This document shows, in pieces, positions 44,001-57,061 of a stretch of DNA of 64,000 nt. Within the stretch, counting starts at the first letter, position 1, and each line of letters starts with the position of its first letter. A model generated the notes under the pieces. It had not been told where the DNA came from. It was given only the letters and a program-made list of their open reading frames with translations, and did no database searches. This DNA comes from Nilaparvata lugens. Taxonomy: Eukaryota; Arthropoda; Insecta; Hemiptera; Delphacidae. The translations under genes and the position numbers were made by a program. Location of the stretch: positions 18,317,916-18,381,915 of the forward strand of contig NC_052506.1 in NCBI RefSeq assembly GCF_014356525.2, given 5' to 3'.

Positions 44001-47000
44001 GACTAACTCAAATATTTGAATTCGATAGACCATCAGTAGGTCCATACAAAATCATAGAATTATATTGAATTTGAAGTTCATTTGGATATATCTTCCAGAA
44101 TCATTGAATGAATAAATCGATTTTAGGAATTCCAAATCGTCTAAAGCATTGTAATATTTTGACATCGTGATTATTCTAAGAAATACTTGGAACAAGATAA
44201 ATTGGTTTACATCTGTCTTTCTTCTTCAGTTTCGCCTTTGCGATTATTACTCTAAAAAAGTTGAATAATTATTAACTAGTAGTTCAGAGAACAGTAGAAT
44301 TCGCTACACTCACTAAAATCACTACTGACACACGCCCGCCTATTCACACACAAACACACATACAAATTGGATTTAGAGTATGATGATATAAATGCAATAG
44401 GATCGGTGGTGGACGCTGAGAAATAGAAGTTCTTTACATTTTTTGAGCTAGGATGCACGGTTAAAGAGATAAAATATCTGAAACTTGAAATTTGGGTCTG
44501 GGGGGGGGGGTTGTAACGATTGAATGATAAAAAATTCAAAATTTTCAACATTCAATGTATGAAATAAGACCGCCTTGGAGCGCTGGAAAATAGAAGTTTC
44601 TTACACTTTTGAGCTAGGATGCACAGCTAAAGAGATGAAAAATCTGAGACTTGAAATTTGGGACTTTTGGGAGGAGGGGAATCATCGAATTCCAATATTT
44701 TTTAAATTTTGAACATGTGATATATGAAATAAGGCCACCTTGGAGCGCTGAAGAATAAAGGTCCTCTACACTTTTGAGCTCGGAAGCACGGTTGAAAAGA
44801 TAAAAATCTGAAACTTGGATTGGGACTTGTAAAAAAAATCGAATTCCAAATATTAGAAAATTTTCAACATGTAATACATCAAATAAGGCCTATTAAGCCA
44901 TCAAAGATCTTTGACCAAATATTTGATTGATTAAGAAAACTCCACTGTGCAATTTAGCTCTTAGAAGCTTATTATCCAGTTATTATCGGATTATACCATT
45001 CATGATTTGTTTTTACAGATTGTACGAGGCGCATAAAAGAGTGCAAAAAGTAAATCAAAATTTAGAGGATAAACTACTAAGAATTGTTGATAAATGTGAA
45101 ACGGAAAAGACTGCTCTCACTACAGAAGTTGCTAGTTTGACACGTAGATTAGTTGATGAAAAGTTTAACGTTGCTAGGCTTCAGGAAGAAAATGTAAGTA
45201 CATTTTTCAATTTATGCATTATTTATTTCAATTTTGTGATTCATCCTAGTCATTACACTCTCAGGTAAATGTTTATAATTAGACAAGTTGGTGTAAAAAA
45301 AAAAGAATTTTCTTTATCATTTTTCATATACTACGATCTGTATAGAGTTTAATAAAATGTTTAACGTGTGAAATCTATTGTTGAGCTTGTAGGATAGACT
45401 TGATACAGATGTTGTTATGTTGTACTGTATAAAGATACATTCTCTCTCTCTCTCTCTCATTCTCTTCGCCCTCCCAGGTTTCTAATAAAGGCAGCTACTC
45501 AATCAATCAATCTCTTTGTCTTGTAATCTACTTGCATGCATGTAATGTGTAGCCTACTCTTATGTCTGAGATGCAGTTAAATTTTCAATAATTTATACAG
45601 GTTAAATCATTTTAATCAACCTTTAAAACTTCCCCGTAAACATTTAAGATTACAAAACTATCGAACTTATCCTAGTTATGAATTTCATTATATGTAAGTT
45701 GAGGTAGGCTAGTTTAGGTAAAGAAGGTTAGGTTTGGTGGTTCAGGTAGGGAGGGTTAGATAGGGTGATTAAGGTAGAGTAGGTTAGATAGGGTGACTAG
45801 AATTGATATGATTTTCAATTCTTATAATAATAGGTTTATTGACATTCATTAATTGAACAAAAGCCTCTCAATTGAGGTAGTTTGTGGTTGGCAGTTACCA
45901 AAAAAAAAACATCTTTGAAATAACAAAATTTACAAACTCAATTTACAATATATTTACAAATTGTGCATGATTCTTTGCCATATTTTCCAATCCCCGGCTG
46001 TTGTCAACCACATATATCTTCTACGCGCTGAGTGATCTCGTTCCTCCATTTTAATTCTCATATCATATCATATTCATTTCCTATTAATATTTTAGTCCTA
46101 TCGTTTTTGCAATACTTTCGTTTTTCTTCCCCCATCCCATCCTTTCATACCTTCCGTCTATTCACTTTTCCTGATACCTTTTTCACCTTCTCAAGGATCG
46201 AAGGTTTTATAGTACATATGGATAACCATAGTTGATAACCCTTCAACCCTCAACCCTTTTTTGCACCACTATTCTTTTTATTGTGGTTTTTGTTGTTGTT
46301 TGTTTTGCATGTATTCATTTTGCTAATTTGTATTAAACTTGTATGTGTGTGTATGAATTAAATTGAATTTTTCATTTCGCTGCCTGAGTTTTTATATTTT
46401 TGTACTAACCATTCACCAATATCTGTTTCTAATCGCTTCAACGTGGTTGGTGCATAGTAATTTATGTTATTCATTTATTTATAACAAATTTAGATTTGTC
46501 AGAATCTCGAATCATGTATGATAGAATACAATTTTGTTTCAGAAAAATGTGTGCTTGAATATCATTTCGTGAAGATGATGTTTTAATAATAATTTTGATA
46601 TTTCATTTCCATAGGAGAGGTATAGAAATGACGTGAATCTTGCAATACAGCTACTTCAGTGCAAACCCTCAAACTTCGTTCCCCAGCGATATGATTCAGT
46701 AAGTTGAATATATTCTAAAATTTTATAATACGTTTTATGGAACACAATAAAGTATATTTCCTCATTGCATAAGATTCGATTGATACTTTAATCTTATTAT
46801 TTATAATAATAAATTAATAAATAAATGTTACTTCCCAAAAAACTAAAACTACTACATCAATTACAATTATATACAATACTTAGTTACAAAAATATTTCTT
46901 ATAATGTGTCCTCTACATGTTTAGTGTTTTCCGTGTGGAAATTGACCCAGTCCACTATGGCGTACCATGTTCTAGAGTCGGTAGTAGTAATCTTTATATT

Positions 47001-49845
47001 CTTATAAACTCTTTATTGGAGTAAATTTATTTATTTATCCATTCATTGTCACATTACATCAAGTTTTTGACCACATATCTCCTACGCGCTGAGTGATCTC
47101 GTCCCTCCATCCTATTCTTATATCATATAATATTCATTTCTTATTTCTCTGCCTGATCAACAAAACTTTACAAGAACTCATGAAAACTCATATATTCTTA
47201 TTGAATGAAAAAGACTAAGAAATTGTCAAAAAACCACAGATTTATTGATACTTAGAAAGACCTGTCACTGACAAACAAGTTTATCAGAGATTGACAATGG
47301 TGTAATAACCGAAACCGGTCTTTTTAAGTATCAATAAATCTGTGTTTTTTGACAATTTCTTAGTCTTTTTCATTCAATATGAATAATTACCACAATATCA
47401 ACTTCTTAACTACATAAAAAGTCATATATTTTTATTTTTATTCCCGTATTCTCCATGTTTACGTTGAGTCTTGCATTCATGAGTCTGAGACCTGAATAAA
47501 TGCTTAAATAATGAGGTGAAAATTGAACGTATTACATGTACACCTACATTGAAAAGTACATTTTTGAAAATTATCATGTTCAATTATATTTTTGCTATCA
47601 TGTGTCACAGTTATCTGTATCTATTACAATATCCAACAACAATTTAAATTATACCCTTTTAAATTATTTTATAGTAGCCGAAACATGTCGTGACAAAATA
47701 ATTTAAAAGGGTACTCAGATTAATATTTTTATTTATATTAAAAGTAGCTTTAAAGAAAAAAAGAAAAACTATGAAAAACTTTTGGATCTATTAAATTTGG
47801 TATAATATTGCAGTTACTAATGATTTCTCACTTATTACTCTTTGTTTATTTTCCACTTTTCTGTTTTAATTTGCAGCTACCAAGTGACATGCAACAGAAA
47901 GTGAAGAATTATGTGTACAGTAAGAATCGCAGGGTCTCTGATGGCAATGGCAACATGCAAAAACCTGAAGTGAAGACGATCAAAGTTCCCATTCCCACTT
48001 TTCCACCAACAGCGATGGTCTATTCAGTCAACAGGCAGATCTCTGGTAAGGAGATGTCATTTTATGTACGGTTCTGTAGTTTGAAAATTACAGATTATTC
48101 AGTTATAGGACTAGTATAAATAATGAGGGATACAATGATTCTCTACTCTACAATACAGGCTTTTAAACTTTCATTCATTCTATGAAAAATAGTTGCATCC
48201 AGTTTGAAAATTGTCAACAATAATATTGAAATTTCAACAAAGTTGTCATTTTATCTCTCCTAATAAAGAATTATCAATAATTATTAAATTTGTAATCAAT
48301 TGAATTGAATGAAATATCAATTAGTGATCAATAAAGATTGATTAGTAAATTGATACTGGATATTAGTAATTTTTATTTTCTTAGAGATAATCCTTTCATA
48401 ATTTCCAAAATGTTATTTACTTGTATTGTTATTAAGGATCAATGCATCATCGTACTATTCATTCATAATAGTTCGAACACTTCATTCTTAACGCACGTAC
48501 TATTGCCTATGACTCATTATTTGTACGGGAGGTACTGTTCTCTCACCAGTTTACTTCGTTCAGACATTTGATATTATTAATATTGTATTTATTGCCTTGT
48601 GAGAAGAGGATATAAATTTCTATTGTCCCAGAGAAGATTGTATTATAATTTTCATTATCATAATTATTCCTCAAAATTATTCAGTACTTAATTTATTATC
48701 ATTTTTGCAATATACTCCTATTTTTAAACTATTTCTATCAACATTTTGGAAAGGAACCGTTTGGGCTTTGAGCCTGTTGGTCCTTTCCCAATCATTCATA
48801 ATGAGTTTTGAAAGATATTTTATCTATGAATGTATAAATAAATACATAATGATATCATGAGTTGTAATTATGTGTCTTTGAGAGGAATGAGGAGTGCTTT
48901 GAAGATGGAATGCTCCAAGAGCAAAATTGTGGGTGTTTTTTAATCTTGAGGTTTATGAAGTTTTTGTTTGTTCCAGACAAAGATGTGAACGGTGAAGACA
49001 AGTCGAAAAGTCAGGGATCAGTTGACATAGTGTCGGCAGCCATCATGGCGAAGGTGCTAGAGGAGAGGGAGAGAGAGCGTCAACAGCAGAAGCACTGCGA
49101 CAGCTGCACGTGTCTAGTGGCGGCGGGGGCGGCGAGGCACCACAAGGCGTCGCAGACGGTGGCGCCACCCCCGACAGACTCGGCGCACCTGGCACAGATG
49201 AGAAACGGTGCTCCATCCACCAACAACGCCTCCAGTCCAATGGCCATCAAGAGCAAGTACCCAGCTGACAAAAGCAAAGTCAGTGATTTCAGCGCACTGG
49301 CCAGCGAACGCGTCTCCAACTGGTGTGACAAGGACAACGTGAAAAAGGTGCATGATTTTTCCAACACTAATCTGATTGGTTTTAATGATTTGTGGAGTAA
49401 AACGTCCGTCACCGAAAACAGTACAAAAACGGACAAAGTGAGAGAGGGTATTCTGGTGAACATTGATAGTGGTATAGAGAGTAGTGATAGTAGTGTTAAT
49501 AAATGCAACGAAGATAGGTTTACAAGTGCCAATCAAAAGTTAGAGGTAGGCAGTGATGTGCAGGATGTGGACAAAGGGGTCGGTCACCATCCGCCACCAT
49601 CCTTCACAGGCGCCAGGCACTGTTCGGTGAGACTGCAGGCAGGCACCAGCAACATCCTGCTAGACAACGTGGTCGACCCCTACACGCCCGTGCTCTACAA
49701 GAGTCGGCCCCTCTCCGACCCCCCTGTCGTGCACCCCCCTTCCCGCTCTCGGTCCACGTCCAGCAACTCGAGCATTGACGAGTCCACCAACATGCTCATC
49801 AACAAACGAACTATTGCTCAAATTCGCACCGAGACAGAAATATAG
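41047..49845 (+). CDS. Tjap1: Tight junction-associated protein 1 homologue, six coding exons
   Basis: Exons: 41047-41073 (proposed start, nine codons, donor GTAAGT), 43567-43775, 45019-45193, 46615-46698, 47877-48045 and 48977-49845. All junctions are GT-AG and phases agree, giving 510 residues. Exon 2 begins GCGCTCKQC, a Cys-rich patch. Exons 2-3 form a coiled coil (HVEIENLKQRLLEREN, then NQNLEDKLLRIVDKCE). Exon 4 carries ERYRNDVNLAIQLLQCKPSN, close to the vertebrate TJAP1/PILT family block. Exon 5 starts LPSDMQQKV, also conserved there. The last exon is a low-complexity tail rich in Ser, Asp and Pro (VNIDSGIESSDSS, PPSRSRSTSSNSS). Family members are cytoplasmic coiled-coil proteins of tight junctions and Golgi; the insect role is not known to me. 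Exon 1 is the least certain. Introns (0.9-2.5 kb) hold a LINE scrap, a tandem array and two foldbacks. Confidence 0.85.
42790..43170 (+). pseudogene. LINE 3' fragment in TJAP1 intron 1
   Basis: The ORF at 42863-43069 reads LPHARLTRSHNSFPVRALNI after its first Met-less residues, the block after the RT domain in Jockey-like LINEs, with a 3' end soon after the stop. Sense orientation relative to TJAP1. Confidence 0.55.
44395..44900. repeat. Three tandem units of about 165 bp in TJAP1 intron 2
   Basis: Units start near 44400, 44572 and 44740. Shared blocks are TTGGAGCGCTG, CTTTTGAGCT(A/C)GGA(T/A)GCAC, AATCTGA(A/G)ACTTG and TTTTCAACAT. The first unit has a run of ten G at about 44501-44510. Confidence 0.85.
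47211..47377. repeat. Foldback element in TJAP1 intron 4
   Basis: Arms of about 61 nt (47211-47272 and 47317-47377), e.g. TTGAATGAAAAAGACTAAGA and its complement, around a 44-nt loop. Confidence 0.9.
47652..47713. repeat. Perfect 19-bp hairpin in TJAP1 intron 4
   Basis: TACCCTTTTAAATTATTTT and its exact complement, separated by 24 nt (ATAGTAGCCGAAACATGTCG and four more). Close to the acceptor of exon 5. Confidence 0.9.
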
Positions 49846-50188
49846 AAACCACTGCTCTTCCAATACAATGGTTGCTCCTAAGGTTATTTTCAACTGAGCT
49901 AGATAACTGGAACTGGAGGTGGAGGTGGCTAGGGCTACTGTTGCTATCTTCTCTAGTTGGGTGCCCCAGTTTATGGAGAATGGCAAAGTTCGCATAAGTA
50001 GGTTTTGTCAACTGGCCATCCTGGATTTCAGTGGAAAGACAAAATCAATTGAAATTCAATGCAATCTGACAGCTGAATCAAGAGCTGGTTTTACAGCGTT
50101 ACCAACTAGTTAGGCATAGCACTCAACTAGAGATAGATAATATGCTACTATTTTGGACTAGCCCTCCGTATAAATTTCTTTGGCTGGC

Positions 50189-50194
50189 AATAAA
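50189..50194 (+). terminator. Candidate poly(A) signal of the TJAP1 homologue
   Basis: First AATAAA after the stop codon, about 345 bp downstream. Other AATAAA words occur further on, so the end of the transcript is uncertain. Confidence 0.35.
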
Positions 50195-50443
50195 ATGAGG
50201 ACATATTGAACAAGCTTCAGGTGCTGTCTTATTAACATAATGACAATTATCATTAAAAATTATAACATTTAAAATGTTCTCTCCATTCATACAGTCCTAC
50301 CTCCAGTTACGTATTTAGCTCAATGTTCTTTTCAGTATTCAAGTAGAATATATTCTTCCATGCATGTGCCAGACAATTAAGGTGTGCTTCTTCTAGGGCA
50401 GAAGTTATTTATCGTGGGATCATTGATTTTTGTGACCCCCAGT

Positions 50444-50498
50444 TAAACCATAGAGAAAAGATAGCAAAAGTTATGTTATCTTCTCTCTATGGTTAAAC
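50444..50498. repeat. Short hairpin
   Basis: TTAAACCATAGAGAAAAGATA pairs with TATCTTCTCTCTATGGTTAA with one gap. Confidence 0.8.
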
Positions 50499-50523
50499 GA
50501 ATCAACAATACTGGTACAAACCA

Positions 50524-50614
50524 GGGGCTGTATTCATAACAAAGTTGTTGCACGATGCAGGGCTATTTCAGTGTAGTTTAGAATTTTGTTAGAATCTTTC
50601 ATGAATACGGCTCT
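50524..50614. repeat. Small foldback
   Basis: Ends GGGGCTGTATTCAT and ATGAATACGGCTCT. The interior pairs only in part. Confidence 0.6.
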
Positions 50615-50680
50615 TATTCCCACTGATTTGCTAATGGCATTCACTATTACTTTTGTGTGACTTTTAATTGAAAAGCACAA

Positions 50681-50849
50681 GAATGGCCATTTTCACACTA
50701 CGATTGTTGGGCGACTTTCATTGTCACGACAGCCAGAATTTTCTCCGATATGCTGAGAATCAGCTGTTGGTGAGAGTTAGCCAATCTGAGGACATTCTGA
50801 GTACAATAATGTCGGCCGAAAATCGCTAAGTGTGAAAACGGCCGTTCTC
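50681..50849. mobile_element. Small MITE
   Basis: Ends GAATGGCCATTTTCACACTA and, in complement, GAACGGCCGTTTTCACACTT. Non-coding, about 169 bp. Confidence 0.7.
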
Positions 50850-53800
50850 ATTGTAGTTGTAAACTAATTTGCCAAGTTGCAGATGCTACTGATTGAGAAC
50901 TCCTGTTCAATACGATGCTTGCGTTTCTGTGATAAGATGAATAAGGATACTGATATTGTCATTTTACGCATACCTATGTTATTCGTAATGAGTTTGCTGT
51001 ATTTTGAGAGTTATTTTGCATCACATCAAAATCACAAATCCACTCAGCACTATTGTGAGGCAAGAACCCAAAATATTCACCAAATTAGAATGATGTATAC
51101 GTGTGTGATAGATTTTATTCAATCAAATTTCTGGTATTTTGATATATTAAAAAGCGCATACAATACCCAAAATCAATTTATTTCAGAATTGCAGTTGAAT
51201 TACAAGAGAACACTCATATTGAAAATACAAATCACGGAAACCACATATTATAAATTTTTCAGAGAAAGTGAACATTCATGAAACGTTACAAGCCTAATTT
51301 CTAATAGCCTAATTTTTGAGATTCAGATCACAACAAATATTATTACAACATCGAATGGGTTACAAAAAAGCGTCAAGGAGAAAGATAAAACGTTTTGTCA
51401 TGACATGTATGCACATTCTTTTCCTTTAAAAATTAATTTTGGAATTTTATCAGAATATTGCGTTATTTCTTCACTGATCTATGAATGTTCACATTAATTC
51501 ATGTGAAAGTTATGTACGTTGATGTAGTGATCATGTCTCACAATTTTTATTGGTTGTGTATTTAAAATTAGAACCAAGGGTGAAGATGGTGCAATAGAAT
51601 GTAGTCAAATCACGCTCTTGTAATTAACGTAATAAAATTGCGAATTGAACAGAATGTATACTTTTGATTACACATTTTTCAAGTTACACAACTTTTGCTA
51701 GGCTTTTACTTTTAGCAGCCTAGTTACTCATTATATTGATAATAAATGGAATTGAACAGTATTATCACATCTATTTTGCTATGAAAATGGCAAATGCATG
51801 AAGAGGGCCTAGTACCTGCATTATTTTATTTCAGAGCCAAACCAAATGTTATTGAGTTATAGCTGGAAATACAGTAAATATCAACTATCAGGTTGAAGAA
51901 AATTTTATGACATTTAATTAATTTCAACTGTTTTGGTTGAGTTTAGTATAAACTTTCAAATAGTTTTCAATTTTTAATTCAACCTACATTATTTTATTAT
52001 CTTGTTAATTTTTTTTAGTCAGTTCAAATTCAAGTTTAGTTTAAAACCTTGTCTTCCCATCATTCTTGTTTCTCTATTTCAATACATTTGAAAAATACAT
52101 ATATACGTTATATAAAAATCACAAGAAGTCAATGATTTTTAAGTCTGTTATGATTCATAATCTCTTTTTTTCTCATTATATCAATGCTCTTGGCTATCAT
52201 ATTCTGGTTAGAAATTTATTTGTATTGCAATCTGGGCCAAAAACATGCAACTTTTTCTCAAGAATTTACTCATTATTGATTATTGTGTAATTCAAATAGC
52301 ACTGAGATAAATTCTCCGGTGTATCAACTTGCTAGCTATCCAGGGTACAAATGCAGAAGGTTGTCAAATGATTATTTTATTATTTATCCTTATGTAATTC
52401 AAAGTTATTCTTTCTTCCAAACTGGTTTTCTATTTTTTTCAATTACTTATTGGAATGTATTTTTAACTTGAAAAGACCGTACATGAATTTTATCTCTTTT
52501 GAAAAATGGTCAAAAGATAATGTTGTGTGACCGTTTTCTATGATAGTTTATTGGAATCTATTGAATAAATTCTCATATCTACTGACATTTTGAATAAACT
52601 TTTTTATAAATATGAATAGATTTTTATTATTTTCTAATTGTTAATGAACTGAGTTAGGCCTATCTAGATTTTCAACAATAAATTAATTTTATAAAGTTAT
52701 TTCTCCACCTTCTAATGGAATCTGGATTTTTTTTATTTTTACATCCCTTATTTTTTCACTTTAGAATTGATATTCTTCCATTATATTGTTTACATGAATA
52801 GAGTATAAATCTAAACATCTAATCTCGATTTGTTTAGAGGTGATACATCCTCTTTTTAATAAAATCCGAGCACATTCATATTCATAAAAATATCATCGCA
52901 TAGGCTGTACTTAGTTGACATCCAAATCCACTTGACCAAAGTTGCAAGAAATATTGTATATAATGTAAATCTGTTTCTATGTAAATTTATAAATTGTGCT
53001 ATGTAAGACCAACAGATTAATAGCTCTTCTAGAATAATGAAACTATATTGTGATGTATAGATTATGTTAACTCATATTTAGTTCAGTAATAATAAAAACT
53101 GCATTGCTTTGAATCGGTGTTGTTATTTTTGTGATTATTTTTAAAGTGTTCAAGTATTTCTAATAGGTAATTTATAGCAATGCATTAAATTTGTGTATTG
53201 CATTTAATATGCATTTGAAATACCAAATAATTTGAACATTCTGAATACAAAATAGAGAATAACTTCACACAAAAATATAGGATAAAACTTGATCTGTTAA
53301 AATCTGCAATACTTTTTATCTATGTATTTACCTTTGTGAATGAGAATTCATAAATAGGTTAGAATTCACAAACGGTCGGATTGTATTAGCTATCAAGTAG
53401 TTGAGGTGTGAATTACTATGTCGTAACTGAAGAATACATTAATAATATTCAATAAATACTTATATCATAAATATTATACGCACAATGTATACAAATATGC
53501 AAGACATTATAATACGGTACAAATATGCAAGACATTATAATACGGTATGCAGTACAAGAATGATATATAATATTGACACAAGGATATATAATGTGATTTA
53601 TCAACCAAAAAATAATCCAGTAATATACCTCTATATATGAGAATATTAAGTTACTGTATATGAACTTTAGAAGTTATGATCAATGATAAAAAATAAGATA
53701 ATAACTGAAGGATGAATATCCTTCAATAACTGAAGGGTAAATATTATAATAGATACATAATCAATTCAATTTTATTCATATCATGAATAATTTTCCATAT

Positions 53801-55440
53801 CAATGAAAACAAATTAATATAGTAAAAACTTACGCTAATATATCAAAAGCATATTATAAAAAAATTAATTTAGGTACAGTAGGAATAACAAGAAATACTA
53901 CATACCTCTATGAATATTATACAAGACATACAAATATACGAGAATACAAATTTACAAGGCACTGTACATATATACAAGACACACAGACTTACATATATAA
54001 ATAGAAACATATTATCGATTACATAGTTACAAAGATACATAGGAATACCGATAACATAAAAACGCAAACAATTTTGACATCATGATGACCGATGAGATTA
54101 TGTTTACGTTTAAAATATCTAGTTATCTGCTATTCACCAAGAATAATATATTATCTTATTCTTTATGTAATCGTGAAATTTACAAACATTGCAGACTACT
54201 AGATAAACATCGATTTAAGATTGAGCTAACAAGCTAACTCTTAAAACTAACATGAACTGTTTTCTTATAATGTTTGAATGTGAGAGACAACTTTGATATA
54301 TTTGTATGAGATTCAGTTACCTACATGAGTGCGCAATCTATTGATGTATCCAGTTAGTCAATTGAAATTCTAAATTTTTAGTTGATTTACAAGTATGGAA
54401 GGTTTGAAGAGTGAAAATAGATTCAGAGAGATTCAATAGTTTTTTCTAGTTAATTTTAAAATAAGGGAAGTAACTAGGTAGGCCTACAAGGCGGATATTA
54501 TTGAATTCAATATTCATATATTAAATAAAATCAATTTTCATTCACAATCAGAGTTCATTTATAGAACTGTGTAGTTCCATTTAATTTATCGTAGGTTCAA
54601 CAGTAAGCAGTAGGAAGCAGCAGTTTGAATTCCGATTGGAATTTATGCTATTTATTTATCCCTTTCCTACAGCAGAATGACATGCATTACAAGAGTGTTA
54701 TTCATTACATAAGAATAACAATCTTCAAAACATTTTCATGTACACAAGCATAACAAACAAATGTACAGTATCTAAAACATTACAATGTTTCTTTACATCC
54801 TATAGAACGCAGTAATTTAATTTCAAATTGATATTTGAGTTGAACATCTCACTTTAACTCCAATCAATCTACATTAGATCCAATCAATTTGATTTTCACA
54901 TTTATCAAATAGATGAAATATACAGTTTTACAATATGATATACGACAGAAGAGCAAATAATGAAGTAACGATATACCGGTACAATCATTGTAAAACAATA
55001 AAAAAATTAAAATTAAAATCACCGAGTAATCACTGCTACACAAGAACAATAAAATAATGAAATAAAAACCACAGAGTTATCACTGCTAAACAAAAATAAT
55101 AAAATAAATCACCGAGTTAGCACTGCTAAAAACATAGCAGCTAGTTTCAAGCTTGAATAATAAAAAGCAAACTCACATTGTCTGTTTTCTTAGGACATGT
55201 CCAAACATGTTTTTAAAAATTATCAAAAAAAAGAAATACCCAAACGTTAAGCGACAAAAGAACTACAGTAGTGAATAATAACGTACAATTATTGTGATTG
55301 TGAATACCTAGGAAGTTTGATAAGATAACATAAAAAATCAAATTGAATAAAAGAGATTTCCATTGAAATTGAAATAAACATAAAGGTTTGTGTTTGGAAA
55401 AACAAAAATTGAAATCACCTAGATTTAATAATGCTGACGT
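50850..55440. other. AT-rich convergent intergenic region, no gene seen
   Basis: Between the 3' ends of TJAP1 and the F-box gene. Holds a 28-bp direct repeat (53488-53515 and 53519-53546) and three imperfect 50-60-bp units with ATCACCGAGT(A/T)A(T/G)CACTGCTA between 55015 and 55125. The 134-codon ORF at 50877 shows no motif. Confidence 0.6.
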
Positions 55441-55491
55441 TGCTAATACTGTATTTGAATGGAAGTTTTAATTCTTATTTTCTTTGATATG

Positions 55492-56880
55492 TTAACCAAA
55501 TGACATTACACTTATAGCTCCAGCTTCGTCATGAGCAATAATCCGGCCTTCGTTGATGTGCACCTTAATGAATTGCAATGATCGCAATTTGCAAAATGTC
55601 AGTTTCTCAACCCAATTCCAAACTACAATTTCATCACATTTCGAACTAAATGACTTGACTCCAACCAAGATGTTGCCAAAGAGAGGTTGTTTATCGTCAA
55701 AGATTGTAATGAATTTATACAGATCTATTTCTGGATGTGAAATATCGAATTTCACTGTACCATCCAGTTTTGATGAATAGATAAATTTGCTGTCGGCCAA
55801 TCGAGTGACACTTCCACCAAATGTACCGGAGAAAAATTCCCTCGAGAAACGTACTTTTGCAGTTTTTCTATCTCGTCCCTCGACACGATCGATCAATTGT
55901 TGGTGATATTGTAAAAGAAAATTATTTTTACAACAGATCACATCGATAACAAAACCATATACCTCAAATTCATGCAAAGTACGCATATTTCTGGTATCTT
56001 TCACTTCAATTAAGGACACATATTTTTCGAATTGGAACGACGCCACTATGAGGATTCCATCATCTAAGCGTACCTCACTTATGGTAGTTTTTGGTCGCGA
56101 ATTCATACTCAATTTCAAATCCAAATTTTTCTTGTCCCAGAGATGGAGCCAACCGTGTGACCAAGCAACGATGTTCTCGATATCCATGGCCAGAAAAAAG
56201 AAGTCATTCTCAACCACTTCACCCAACGTTTTTATTTCGGAGTTTTCCACTCCATTTTGGAGGGACAGACATTGGACTGTGAGACCCGACACCCACACCA
56301 CATAGTCTCTCATCACACACGTCACTTCTACTGCAGCTTCCTTCACATTCTCAACTAATGTGCAAACTATTTTCGGTTGCCAGTCGAGGCGTACCAAGTA
56401 GAGCCCTTCTTCTCCATCTCCGCGAGTGCCCAAAATTGGTAAATAAAGACAATCTTGCGCGGCGGTCGATGGATAAATCACTACTACACTGGAGAATGAC
56501 AGCAGATTGCAGTGCTCTGGCTTTAAAGTATGTGCTTGGTAAATACCGTTCATCCAGTAGTGTTTGAGAATATTACGCTGGCGAAGTGAATTTTTCCATG
56601 GGTTGACTACTGGAGCCAGTGTTTCTGCTTTTGCAATTACATTCAGTCCGCTAAATTCACCAGGAAAACCCGAGACAATTGCATTGCACTTACTTCCTTG
56701 ATAGTGAAGCAGCCAGCGATCCTCTTCGCTGCTCACGTATGATCTCCACAATTTCATGTTATTTATCAGTTGATACCAGTTGACACTAACTTCGCTGCAG
56801 CATATCAACTCCCTCAATCCCACATACGATAAAATCTTCTCAGCAATTTCGAGAGGCAGCACCACTCCACAGATGTCCAT
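55492..56880 (-). CDS. F-box protein with a probable beta-propeller
   Basis: 462 residues from the ATG at 56880. An F-box covers residues about 8-50 (VLPLEIAEKILSYVGLREL, then WYQLINNMKLWRSYV), the usual Skp1-binding segment of SCF ubiquitin ligases. The remaining 400 residues are beta-rich, with spaced WVSGLTVQCLSL, VAWSHGWLHLWDKKNLDL and IVVWNWVEKL. This is the rhythm of WD40-like blades, though strict WD dipeptides are few. A polypyrimidine tract and TTGCAG acceptor put a splice site at 56904/56905, so an upstream exon exists. The frame is open across the acceptor, but the first ATG with an F-box right behind it is the best start. Convergent with TJAP1. I do not recognise an orthologue; it may be a member of an insect F-box/WD-like family. 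Confidence 0.75.
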   Translation of the reverse strand: MDICGVVLPLEIAEKILSYVGLRELICCSEVSVNWYQLINNMKLWRSYVSSEEDRWLLHYQGSKCNAIVSGFPGEFSGLNVIAKAETLAPVVNPWKNSLRQRNILKHYWMNGIYQAHTLKPEHCNLLSFSSVVVIYPSTAAQDCLYLPILGTRGDGEEGLYLVRLDWQPKIVCTLVENVKEAAVEVTCVMRDYVVWVSGLTVQCLSLQNGVENSEIKTLGEVVENDFFFLAMDIENIVAWSHGWLHLWDKKNLDLKLSMNSRPKTTISEVRLDDGILIVASFQFEKYVSLIEVKDTRNMRTLHEFEVYGFVIDVICCKNNFLLQYHQQLIDRVEGRDRKTAKVRFSREFFSGTFGGSVTRLADSKFIYSSKLDGTVKFDISHPEIDLYKFITIFDDKQPLFGNILVGVKSFSSKCDEIVVWNWVEKLTFCKLRSLQFIKVHINEGRIIAHDEAGAISVMSFG

Positions 56881-56904
56881 CTTCTGGATCAATAGCTGCT
56901 CTAA

Positions 56905-57061
56905 CTGCAACAATAAAAGTATGTTTTTCAATAAAACTAAAATACACACTAATACCTTAATTTAATATTTTCATTCATCTTAGCTTATTCATTAAAATAT
57001 AAATTTATTATCTGCTTCGCCCAATATAAGAGTACCAGAGAAATCTAATTGTACACTAGCA
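56905..57061. other. Upstream of the F-box exon, presumably intron
   Basis: AT-rich. Contains only the polypyrimidine tract and acceptor on the minus strand. Confidence 0.4.

Noticed and set aside
49043..49995. Minus-strand ORFs opposite the last TJAP1 exon
   Set aside because: They are shadows of a well-supported coding exon.
50877..51281. 134-codon ORF downstream of TJAP1
   Set aside because: AT-rich, no motif, no splice support; could be 3' UTR.
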